From NCBI RefSeq assembly GCF_017744015.1, contig NZ_JAGHRA010000022.1, positions 1 to 48,767 of the forward strand: DNA of 48,767 nucleotides. Direction: 5' to 3'. Shown here piece after piece: positions 41,908-48,767 of this stretch (position 1 is its first letter; every line of letters begins with the position of its first letter). The position numbers and the translations under genes were made by a program. The DNA comes from Paracoccus sp. R12_2 (GTDB lineage: Bacteria > Pseudomonadota > Alphaproteobacteria > Rhodobacterales > Rhodobacteraceae). The notes beneath the pieces were generated by a model. The model searched no databases. It had not been told where the DNA came from and saw only the letters and a list, made by a program, of their open reading frames with translations.

Positions 41908-42783
41908 ATGCATCCTGCACCTTCCGTCATTCTCTTTACCGTGCTGTCTGGCGCTGGCTTCGGCTATCTGGCCCTCTTGGGGCTGGGGGCGGCATCCACC
42001 GGCTGGCCCGCCTTCTGGCAATTCGCGCTGGCCTTCGCGATGGCGGTGGGTGGCCTCGTTTCGTCGGTCTTTCACCTGGGCAACCCGCAGCGCGGATTGC
42101 TGGCCTTCACGCAGTGGCGCACCAGCTGGCTGTCGCGCGAAGGCTGGGCTTCGGTCGCGACGCTTCTGGTCATGGGGCTGTTTGCGATTGCTGCAATCTT
42201 CTTCGCGGCGATCCTGCCGATCCTGGGCGTGATCGGGGCAGCCCTTTCCGTCGCGACGGTCTTCGTGACTTCGATGATCTATGCACAGATGAAGACGGTT
42301 CCGCGCTGGAATTCGCCGCTGACCCCGACCTATTTCATCGCCTGCGCGCTGACCGCCGGTGCGATCCTGTCAGCGATCTGGAGCCTTGCCCTGATCCTGC
42401 TGGTCGCGCTGGGGCTGTTGCAGGTTTCCTGCTGGATGTCTGGTGACGGACGCTTTGCGCAAAGGGGCCACGACATGAACTCGGCAACCGGCCTGCATGG
42501 ACAGATCCGCATGTTCGAATCCCCGCATAGCGGGACGAACTACCTGCTGCAGGAATTCGGGTTTCAGGTAGCCCGGCGCCATGCGGCCAAGCTGCGGGTG
42601 ATCTGCATCTGCCTGATCTCGGTCCTGCCTGCGATCATGCTGCTGTTTGGCGCGCACCCGATCGCCTTCGGCCTGGCCTTCGCGCTGCATCTGTTGGGTG
42701 TGTTCGTGTCGCGCTGGCTGTTCTTCGCCGAGGCGCGCCACGTGGTGCAGCTGTATTACGGGCGTGAAGCGGTCGCGGCCTAG
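41908..42783 (+). CDS. soeC: Sulfite:quinone oxidoreductase membrane subunit SoeC
   Basis: A 291-aa integral membrane protein of the DmsC/NrfD-like kind with eight hydrophobic segments. It starts HPAPSVILFTVLSGAGFGYLALLGLG and includes VFHLGNPQRGLLAFTQWRTSWLSREG, a common DmsC motif (H-L-G-x-P-x-R, then W-x-x-S-W-L-S-R-E). Its role is to anchor SoeAB on the inner face of the membrane and to pass electrons to quinone. It directly follows soeB and is the last gene of the operon, convergent with an IclR gene across a gap that holds a hairpin. Confidence 0.85.
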   Translation: MHPAPSVILFTVLSGAGFGYLALLGLGAASTGWPAFWQFALAFAMAVGGLVSSVFHLGNPQRGLLAFTQWRTSWLSREGWASVATLLVMGLFAIAAIFFAAILPILGVIGAALSVATVFVTSMIYAQMKTVPRWNSPLTPTYFIACALTAGAILSAIWSLALILLVALGLLQVSCWMSGDGRFAQRGHDMNSATGLHGQIRMFESPHSGTNYLLQEFGFQVARRHAAKLRVICICLISVLPAIMLLFGAHPIAFGLAFALHLLGVFVSRWLFFAEARHVVQLYYGREAVAA

Positions 42784-42804
42784 TTTCGGCCACCATCGCC
42801 AATC

Positions 42805-42841
42805 GCAAAGGGCCTTCTGCAGGGGTCATATCGCCCTTTGC
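42805..42841. terminator. Bidirectional hairpin between soeC and the IclR gene
   Basis: GCAAAGGGC (42805-42813) pairs with GCCCTTTGC (42833-42841) across a 19-base loop in the gap between convergent genes. It could terminate both transcripts. Confidence 0.5.
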
Positions 42842-42873
42842 CTGAGTTATAGCTGCCGGGAAGCCCGCGCTGA

Positions 42874-43656
42874 TCAGACTGTCTCTGCCAATTCCGTGGC
42901 CGTCCGCTGCATCAGCGGCAGGTGCAGTCTTGCGTCATCCAGCGTCAGGCGCTGGACCGGCGCATGAAAGGAAAGCGTTCCGAAGACCCTGTCGAGATTG
43001 TCGCGGATCGGCACCGCCAGCGCGATCATGCCCTCGATCATTTCCTGGGCGTCTTCGGCGTGGCCACGTTCCCTTGTCGTCTTCAACTCGGCGACCAGCG
43101 CGTCTCGTTCGGTGATCGTGTGCGGGGTCTGTGCGGTCAGCGTCATGCGGCGCAGCAAGCGCGACAATTGCGATTGCGGCAATGTGGCCATGTAGGTCTT
43201 GCCGGATGCGGTGCAGTGCAACGGCACCCGGCTTCCGATCGGCAGCCGGATGCGCAGCGGCCAGTGGGTTTCGACCCGATCGACATAGACCATCGCATCC
43301 CCTTCGGGCATCGAGATGTTGCAGGTCTCGCCAACCTCGCTTGCCAGACGCTGCAGGATCGCCATGCGTTCGCGGCGCAGGCCCGGACCGCTGAACGTAT
43401 TCGCCGCCAGCCGTCTCAGCAGGTGACCGGCGACGAAACCGCGACCGCCAAGATCCCGCATCAGCCAGCCATCATCCTCGAGCGTCTGAAGCAGGCGGTG
43501 AATGGTGGGCTTGGGCAGGTCCAGCGCCTGACCGATCTCAAGCGCGGACAGCGGCGCTGCCGCCTCGGCCACGGTCTTCAGGATGTAAAGCGGTCGCAGG
43601 TTGTTCTGCGGCGCCTTGTCGGTGCTCGCGTCATCTTCCCGGCCGTTGCTGTCCAT
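42874..43656 (-). CDS. IclR-family regulator of the putative isethionate module
   Basis: An IclR-type regulator of 260 aa from ATG 43656 (an ATG at 43683 would add nine residues). The winged helix is at about residues 20-75 (LYILKTVAEAAAPLSALEIGQALDLPKPTIHRLLQTLEDDGWLMRD). The effector domain follows (ERMAILQRLASEVGETCNISMPEGDAMVYVDRVETHWPLRIRLPIGSRVPLHCTASGKTYMA). It is the last gene after a TRAP transporter and faces soeC. As I recall, IclR-type regulators accompany isethionate genes elsewhere. It probably binds the gap between the TRAP genes and the GMC oxidoreductase gene. Confidence 0.82.
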   Translation of the reverse strand: MDSNGREDDASTDKAPQNNLRPLYILKTVAEAAAPLSALEIGQALDLPKPTIHRLLQTLEDDGWLMRDLGGRGFVAGHLLRRLAANTFSGPGLRRERMAILQRLASEVGETCNISMPEGDAMVYVDRVETHWPLRIRLPIGSRVPLHCTASGKTYMATLPQSQLSRLLRRMTLTAQTPHTITERDALVAELKTTRERGHAEDAQEMIEGMIALAVPIRDNLDRVFGTLSFHAPVQRLTLDDARLHLPLMQRTATELAETV

Positions 43657-43694
43657 ATCCCCTGTCCACAAAATCAGCGCCACCGCATGTCCCC

Positions 43695-45053
43695 TCAGCG
43701 CGAGGGAAGCAGGATTGTCGTCAGCGATGGTGTCACGGCGACAAGAATCCAGACGGTCAGCAGAGCCGCAAGATAGTAAAGCGCATAGCGCAGCAGCCGC
43801 ATGTAGGGAACCCCCGTGACGCTGGAGGCGACATAGAGGTTCAGCCCGTAGGGCGGTGTCACGAAGCCGATCGATGCGCCGACCAGAAAGATCACGGCAA
43901 AATGCACCGGGTCCATTCCGTTCGCCGCCGCCAGCGGAGCCAGGATCGGTGCCAGGATGATGGTGACCGGAAGGCTTTCCAGAACCATTCCACCGATGAA
44001 GATGATCGCCATCGACGCCGCCAGCACGATCCAGTAGCCACCCAGTCCGGCAACCCAGGTTCCGATCGCATCCTGGGCGCCAAGCAGCGACAGGATCTGC
44101 TGCATGACCACGGAAATCCCGATTAGGGGTGCAAGAATTCCGGTGATCTGGGCGGATCGCATGGTGATCGAGGGCAGATCCCTTATCCGGAACCCTTCAA
44201 CCAGAATGCTGGCGGTGTAGGTCCGGGGCCGGCCGTCTTCGTCCATGCCCGAGGCGACCAGCGGATACAGCCAGCGGCTGAGAATGCCGACGATGACGCA
44301 GAAGCCGACGGTGACCGCCGCAGCCTCGGTCGGGGAAAACTTGCCGGTGTAGATGCCCCACAGTACCAGGCCGATGGCGAAGAAACCAAGCCACGCACCG
44401 AATGCGGTCCGCAGCACTCGGCCGATATCGAAGGGGATGATATGGCCCCAGCGGTTGTATCGCGACACGATCCAGCAGACCACCTGCATCGCGACGACCA
44501 TCAGGATGCCGGGGATAATCCCTGCGACGAACAGATCCGAGATCGGCAGGTTCATCAGAAAGCCATAGACGATGAAGATGATCGATGGCGGGATGATGAT
44601 GCCGACGGTCCCCCCAGCCGCGGCTGTCGCGGCCGCAAAGCGCGTATCATAGCCGCCCTTCACCATCTCGGGATGCATCATCGACCCGATCGTGGCGGTG
44701 GTCGCGGAATTCGAACCCGAAATGGCGGCGAACAGCCCACATGCCCCGATGGCGGCCATGGCAAGCCCGCCGCGCAGCCAGCCCAGGACCGCGTAGGCGA
44801 AATCCGACAGGCGTCGTGCGATGCCCGCCTTGTTGATCAGGTCGCCGGTCAGGATGAACAACGGCATGGCCAGCAGCGCGAAGCCGTTGGAAAACGCATA
44901 GGTCAGTGCCGCGCCGATATTGTCGAAGGTCATCCCCAGGACGATCGAGCAGCCGATGACCCAGTAGGCGATGACCAGAAAGACCGGCACGCCCAGCATG
45001 AACAGACCCGTCACGGCCAGCGAAATCAGAGTGATCCACGTGGAATCGGTCAT
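43695..45053 (-). CDS. TRAP transporter large permease (DctM type), candidate IseM
   Basis: A 452-aa large TRAP permease. The signatures are GLFAAISGSNSATTATIGSMM, GGTVGIIIPPSIIFIVYGFLM, GKFSPTEAAAVTVGF and IGFVTPPYGLNLYVA. About 12 hydrophobic helices are present, and the last 30 residues form a final helix. It is only about 35-40% alike by eye to the taurine TRAP permease at the left end, so the two are separate systems and not a duplication. It lies nine bases after the small permease gene. Isethionate is the proposed substrate because a GMC dehydrogenase faces the operon. Confidence 0.85.
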   Translation of the reverse strand: MTDSTWITLISLAVTGLFMLGVPVFLVIAYWVIGCSIVLGMTFDNIGAALTYAFSNGFALLAMPLFILTGDLINKAGIARRLSDFAYAVLGWLRGGLAMAAIGACGLFAAISGSNSATTATIGSMMHPEMVKGGYDTRFAAATAAAGGTVGIIIPPSIIFIVYGFLMNLPISDLFVAGIIPGILMVVAMQVVCWIVSRYNRWGHIIPFDIGRVLRTAFGAWLGFFAIGLVLWGIYTGKFSPTEAAAVTVGFCVIVGILSRWLYPLVASGMDEDGRPRTYTASILVEGFRIRDLPSITMRSAQITGILAPLIGISVVMQQILSLLGAQDAIGTWVAGLGGYWIVLAASMAIIFIGGMVLESLPVTIILAPILAPLAAANGMDPVHFAVIFLVGASIGFVTPPYGLNLYVASSVTGVPYMRLLRYALYYLAALLTVWILVAVTPSLTTILLPSR

Positions 45054-45062
45054 TTTGGCCTC

Positions 45063-45731
45063 TCAGCTGTCGCCCAGGGTGGTCAGTTCGATCAGCGGCG
45101 CACCCGTCCGAAAGCGGCGCAGATCCTCGATCAGGTTCTCGACCGCACGGGCGGCGAGGATGGTGAACGAGACCGGCACAAGGATCACGAACCACCAGAC
45201 CATGACGTTGTCGGTTCCCAGCAGGATCTGGAAATTCGAGGCCGAGTTCGCGGCCAGCCGCAACGTCGTCGTGACCGCAATCCAGGCCATGCCCAGCCAA
45301 AGCAGATTGTCGACCACCAGACAGCCCAACTGCCCGCCGCGCCCCATGCGGCTGCGGAACTCGCTGAAGGCCAGATGCGCGCGCAGCTTAACGTTGAACG
45401 CGCAGCCGAACCAGGTCAGCAGCAGGAACAGATAGGGCGGCAGGGTCGTGGACCAGGGTTCTTGCAGGCTGAAGACGAAGCGGCGGATCACCTCGACGAA
45501 TATGATCGCGGCGATGGCCAGATAGACGGCGACCATCAACACGCGCTCAAGGTGGCGGTCCAGAACCGGAACGGCCCGGAACAGCGCCAGGATAAGCGCC
45601 GCACCGACAGACATCACCATCAACCCGAACAACCACGCCGCGGGTTGGCCAAGTGCGGTGTTGATTTCCCAGGAATCCCGCGTCGCAAGCGCGGAAAGGA
45701 TCGTGCCCAGATCGGCAAATATGCTTGCCAT
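45063..45731 (-). CDS. TRAP transporter small permease (DctQ type), candidate IseL
   Basis: A 222-aa small permease, longer than usual, from ATG 45731, which has GGGGGG upstream; an open frame continues to 45785. Hydrophobic segments are WLFGLMVMSVGAALILALFRAV, VLMVAVYLAIAAIIFVEVIRRFVF, LPPYLFLLLTWFGCAFNVKLRAH, a segment around LGCLVVDNLLWLGMAWIAV and VWWFVILVPVSFTILAARAVENL. DctQ hallmarks such as EVIRRFVF and LFLLLTWFGCAFNVKLRAHLAF can be read. It lies between the binding-protein gene and the large permease gene. Confidence 0.82.
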   Translation of the reverse strand: MASIFADLGTILSALATRDSWEINTALGQPAAWLFGLMVMSVGAALILALFRAVPVLDRHLERVLMVAVYLAIAAIIFVEVIRRFVFSLQEPWSTTLPPYLFLLLTWFGCAFNVKLRAHLAFSEFRSRMGRGGQLGCLVVDNLLWLGMAWIAVTTTLRLAANSASNFQILLGTDNVMVWWFVILVPVSFTILAARAVENLIEDLRRFRTGAPLIELTTLGDS

Positions 45732-45785
45732 GATAAGAATTCCCCCCGATTGCGACGCCCTTGAACGGACGTCGCCTTGTTGCAA

Positions 45786-47024
45786 TCAGGCCGACCGCCA
45801 CCAGCGGCGCGGCTCGACGTTTTCGGGCTTCATGTCCGTCGGGATCTCGCGCGCGATGCGATAGATCTCGTCATAGGTGTCGATGCCGCCCGACCACTGC
45901 ATCAGTCGCTCGCGCCACTGGCTCCACGGATCGGGGTTGAACTCGGGCGAGCACATCTCTTCGGCCTTGCGACGTTCTTCGTCGGACAGGAAGGCGCAGC
46001 GAACGCCGTGTTCGGCGAACAATGTCCCGGGCATCTGGGGGTCCGAGAAGCCGACCGTCTTGATCAGCGCGGCCTCGTTCGCAGCTTGCGCATGCACCTG
46101 TGCCAGATAGGCGGATTCCATCACCGCATCCTGCAGATGCGGTTCCAGCGCGTCGAAGACCTTGGATGACATCGCACAATGTTCGGTGCCGCAGAAAAAG
46201 CGAAGATCGACGGACTGGCTGACCACCGGCGTCATGTTGGCATAGGCCACGGCCGAGGCCCAAGTCTCGGCCCCATCGATCAGCCCCTGCTTCAATCCGT
46301 CGATGGTCTCTTCCCACGCCACCGGCACCGGGTTCAGGTTCATCAGCTGCATCGCGATCCGGCCCAGTTGTGTGCCGGTCACGCGGTTCTTCGTGCCTGC
46401 CAGCTGGTCGACGCTGGTCACCAGATCGCGGTCCTTCCATTTCAGACCCAACTGGATCCCGCGCAGTTCGCAATGCGAGAAAAGGAACTTGATCCCGTGC
46501 CGCTTTTCCAGCGGATCGCGCAGGATGCGCTGGCTTTCCGGGCTGTACAGGAAGTGATATTGCGACGCCCGGGTCGGGAACATGTAGGCAAAGTCCAGCA
46601 CGTTGTAATACGGTGCCACCCCGGCCGAGTTCTGGGTCGAGGCCGCGAAGAATTCGACGACGCCAAGCTGGGTCTTCTCGACGCAATCAAGCTGGCCGCA
46701 GATCTGGTTGTCGCCGATGAATTCGATCCGGATCTCGCCGTCGGTGCGTTCTTCCAGATCCCGGGCGAATTCCAGAAACCCCGTGCGTTCGATCAGCAGG
46801 TTGCGGGCGTTGAAGCCCGACGCGCCCATCTTGAACGTGTGCTTCGGTTCCTTCGAGAAACGCTTTTCATAGGTGCTTTCGGCGGCGCTGGCCAGTTCCG
46901 CGGTCGTCAGCAGGCCTGCCGCACCACTTATCGCCATGGCGGTGGAAGTCATTCCGAACCGGCCTGCGACGCGAAGAACATCGCGGCGCGAAAGCCCGCG
47001 GATGGTGCCCATATTTCCCTTCAT
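45786..47024 (-). CDS. TRAP substrate-binding protein with Tat signal, candidate IseK
   Basis: A 412-aa DctP-type binding protein. The start at 47024 is set by AGGAGG just upstream; the open frame continues much further but without sense. It has a twin-arginine signal (GLSRRDVLRVAGRFGMTSTAMAISGAAGLLTTAELASA), unlike the Sec signal of TauK. The mature part reads HTFKMGASGFNARNLLIERTG, FIGDNQICGQLDCVEKTQLGVVEFFAAS and VAWEETIDGLKQGLIDGAETW, which fit TRAP proteins. Length is above the usual 330, with a longer C-terminal end. It is the first gene of the operon and divergent from the GMC oxidoreductase. Confidence 0.83.
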   Translation of the reverse strand: MKGNMGTIRGLSRRDVLRVAGRFGMTSTAMAISGAAGLLTTAELASAAESTYEKRFSKEPKHTFKMGASGFNARNLLIERTGFLEFARDLEERTDGEIRIEFIGDNQICGQLDCVEKTQLGVVEFFAASTQNSAGVAPYYNVLDFAYMFPTRASQYHFLYSPESQRILRDPLEKRHGIKFLFSHCELRGIQLGLKWKDRDLVTSVDQLAGTKNRVTGTQLGRIAMQLMNLNPVPVAWEETIDGLKQGLIDGAETWASAVAYANMTPVVSQSVDLRFFCGTEHCAMSSKVFDALEPHLQDAVMESAYLAQVHAQAANEAALIKTVGFSDPQMPGTLFAEHGVRCAFLSDEERRKAEEMCSPEFNPDPWSQWRERLMQWSGGIDTYDEIYRIAREIPTDMKPENVEPRRWWRSA

Positions 47025-47147
47025 CACATTCCTCCTCCCTAAAGATGCGATTTTTGAGACTTGTAGTATCATTTCTAATTGTTTACGTTCGCATTGCAAG
47101 AGGAATCTGCGGTCTTCTGTCATTCGCAGGCTTGTGGGAGGGATGAG

Positions 47148-48737
47148 TTGGAAACCGATTATCTTGTGGTCGGAGCGGGTTCGGCCGGTTGCGCGCTTGC
47201 AAATCGCCTGTCTGCGGATCCCGGCGTGACGGTCACGCTGCTTGAAGCCGGATCGTGGGACTGGAATCCGTGGATCCATATCCCGGTCGGATATTTCAAG
47301 ACCATGAACAACCCTTCGGTGGACTGGTGCTATCGGACCGAGCCCGATCCGGGTCTGAACGGGCGTCAGCTTGACTGGCCGCGTGGCAAGGTCATGGGCG
47401 GGTCGTCGTCGCTGAACGGGCTGCTGTATGTCCGGGGGCAACCCCAGGATTATGACCGTTGGGCGCAGATGGGCTTTTCCGGCTGGTCATGGGACGATGT
47501 TCTGCCGTTGTTCAAGCGGGCCGAAAATCAGGAACGCGGGGCCGATGACTTTCATGGCGCCGGCGGACCGCTGAACGTGTCGGACATGCGCCTTTCAAGG
47601 CCGATCTGCGATGCGTGGGTGGCTGCGGCACAGGCGGCAGGCTATCCGTTCAATCCCGATTACAACGGTGCCACGCAGGAAGGTGTGGGATATTTTCAGC
47701 TGACCACCCGCAAGGGACGGCGCTGTTCCGCCGCCGTGGCCTATATCCATCCGGTTCGCAAGCGCCCGAATCTGCGCATCATCACCCGCGCTCAGACTCG
47801 CCGGGTCATCATTGAAGGGGGTCGCGCCGTCGGCGTCGAATATTCCGACCGCTCGGGCGCCGTGCAGCGGATCGATGTGAAGGGCGAGGTCATCCTGTCT
47901 GCCGGCGCCATCGGCAGCCCGCAGATCCTGATGCTGTCAGGTGTCGGCGATGCCGGGCATCTGGCCGAACACGGCATCCCTGTCGTCGCTGATCTGCCCG
48001 GTGTGGGGCAGGGTTTGCAGGACCATCTTCAGGCCCGGCTGGTCTATACCTGCAATGAACCGACCCTGAACGACGAGGTGCGCAAGCTGTGGCAGCAAGC
48101 CCGGATCGCCCTGAAATACGCGATGTTCCGCGCCGGGCCGATGAGCATGGCCGCCAGTCTCGCCACCGGGTTCATGCGCACGAATGACCGTGTCGCGACG
48201 CCGGATATCCAGTTCCATGTCCAGCCCTGGTCCGCCGACAGCCCGACCCAGGGGGTGCATCCCTTCTCGGCCTTCACCATGTCTGTCTGCCAGTTGCGGC
48301 CCGAAAGCCGGGGCAGCATCCGCCTGAAATCGGCGGACCCGTCGGCCTATCCGGCGATCCATCCGAACTACCTCGCGACCGAGACCGACTGCCAAACCAT
48401 GGTCGATGGCGTGAAGATCGCCCGGAACATCGCCAGGGAACGGCCGCTTTCCGGCAAGATCACCGCCGAAATGCGTCCTGGCCCCGAGGCGCAAGACGAT
48501 GCCGCCTTGCTGGAATGGGTGCGCAATTCCGCAGGCACGATCTTTCATCCGACGGGCACAGCCGCGATGGGCCCGGTTCTGGATGAAAGGCTGCGCGTCA
48601 AGGGCATCCGTGGCCTGCGGGTCGCCGATTGCTCGATCATGCCCGAGATCGTCTCGGGCAACACCAATGCCCCCGCGATCATGATCGGCGAAAAGGCCGC
48701 CGACCTGCTGCGCGAGGATCGCAGGCGGGGTGCCTGA
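47148..48737 (+). CDS. GMC oxidoreductase, candidate isethionate dehydrogenase IseJ
   Basis: A 529-aa FAD-dependent alcohol dehydrogenase of the GMC family. FAD motif YLVVGAGSAGCALANRLSADPGVTVTLLEAG at the N-terminus, then WPRGKVMGGSSSLNGLLYVRG, then SAGAIGSPQILMLSG (GMC signature 2), and the active-site His and Asn in FHPTGTAAMGP and GNTNAPAIMIGEKAADLL. The start is TTG at 47148, preceded at six bases by GGGAGG; no ATG fits in this frame near there. Isethionate dehydrogenase IseJ is a GMC-type enzyme that oxidises isethionate to sulfoacetaldehyde, usually beside TRAP genes in marine bacteria. The divergent TRAP operon and the sulfonate genes next door support this, but choline or other alcohols remain possible. 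Confidence 0.75.
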   Translation: METDYLVVGAGSAGCALANRLSADPGVTVTLLEAGSWDWNPWIHIPVGYFKTMNNPSVDWCYRTEPDPGLNGRQLDWPRGKVMGGSSSLNGLLYVRGQPQDYDRWAQMGFSGWSWDDVLPLFKRAENQERGADDFHGAGGPLNVSDMRLSRPICDAWVAAAQAAGYPFNPDYNGATQEGVGYFQLTTRKGRRCSAAVAYIHPVRKRPNLRIITRAQTRRVIIEGGRAVGVEYSDRSGAVQRIDVKGEVILSAGAIGSPQILMLSGVGDAGHLAEHGIPVVADLPGVGQGLQDHLQARLVYTCNEPTLNDEVRKLWQQARIALKYAMFRAGPMSMAASLATGFMRTNDRVATPDIQFHVQPWSADSPTQGVHPFSAFTMSVCQLRPESRGSIRLKSADPSAYPAIHPNYLATETDCQTMVDGVKIARNIARERPLSGKITAEMRPGPEAQDDAALLEWVRNSAGTIFHPTGTAAMGPVLDERLRVKGIRGLRVADCSIMPEIVSGNTNAPAIMIGEKAADLLREDRRRGA

Positions 48738-48751
48738 CAACCAATCGAAGA

Positions 48752-48759
48752 AAGGGAGG
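48752..48759 (+). promoter_or_regulatory. Ribosome-binding site of a gene beyond the window
   Basis: AAGGGAGG lies 14 bases past the GMC stop codon and eight bases before the window edge. No start codon is inside the window, so the next gene of this operon begins just outside. Confidence 0.5.
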
Positions 48760-48767
48760 ATTTGTCC

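Noticed and set aside
38372..42783. DMSO reductase DmsABC or thiosulfate/polysulfide reductase
   Set aside because: The catalytic subunit has no twin-arginine signal and lies in an operon with sulfonate genes, which fits the cytoplasmic sulfite oxidase SoeABC better; a search against both groups would decide.
1..48767. CRISPR arrays, rRNA or tRNA genes, complete insertion sequences
   Set aside because: None was seen on reading the window: no regularly spaced repeats of CRISPR type, no tRNA cloverleaf and no transposase gene with terminal inverted repeats.

Overview
The window is high-GC DNA whose gene content points to a Paracoccus-like member of the Rhodobacteraceae. It is probably part of an extrachromosomal replicon. 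A replicase with a winged helix plus a DnaA-N-like domain (15.9-16.5 kb) lies opposite parA and parB (17.0-19.4 kb). Degenerate direct repeats lie between them, and four copies of a TTCCCC-N2-GGGGAA palindrome lie in and just after parAB. These are the usual parts of a plasmid replication and partition module.

Layout. (1) 0-6.4 kb: a taurine module, with the MocR regulator TauR divergent from tauKLM (TRAP transporter) and tauXY (taurine dehydrogenase). (2) 6.5-15.7 kb: an uncharacterised membrane protein, a polyamine-type ABC transporter, a large acidic OmpA-family protein and a polar amino acid ABC transporter. (3) 15.9-20.9 kb: rep-parAB, an internally deleted tyrosine recombinase and a Phd/PIN toxin-antitoxin pair. 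(4) 21.2-24.0 kb: a mobile-looking unit of tyrosine recombinase, DUF1403 and ScpB-like protein. A perfect 11-7-11 bp inverted repeat sits between the divergent genes. (5) 24.0-28.1 kb: ACC deaminase, a homodimeric-type 2-oxoacid dehydrogenase E1 and an Lrp regulator. (6) 28.1-31.0 kb: a broken dps, a haloperoxidase-like hydrolase with a GlxA-type regulator, and two gene stumps. (7) 31.1-42.8 kb: a LacI-type regulator divergent from sauS-sauT, a TTT transporter and soeABC. (8) 42.9-48.7 kb: an IclR regulator and TRAP transporter divergent from a GMC oxidoreductase that resembles isethionate dehydrogenase.

Modules 1, 7 and 8 fit together as one physiology. Taurine (TauXY), sulfoacetate (SauT then SauS) and probably isethionate (IseJ-like) each give sulfoacetaldehyde, one transporter per substrate. 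Xsc would split sulfoacetaldehyde into acetyl phosphate and sulfite, and SoeABC would oxidise the cytoplasmic sulfite with electrons going to quinone. Neither xsc nor pta is in the window. Both ends are cut inside or beside sulfonate operons, so they may lie just outside. The main oddities are two apparently compensating frameshifts in the TTT binding protein, candidate parS sites inside the coding sequence of parA and parB, and the symmetric core-like site of the int-DUF1403-scpB unit. Function calls rest on motifs and family recall; no searches were run.
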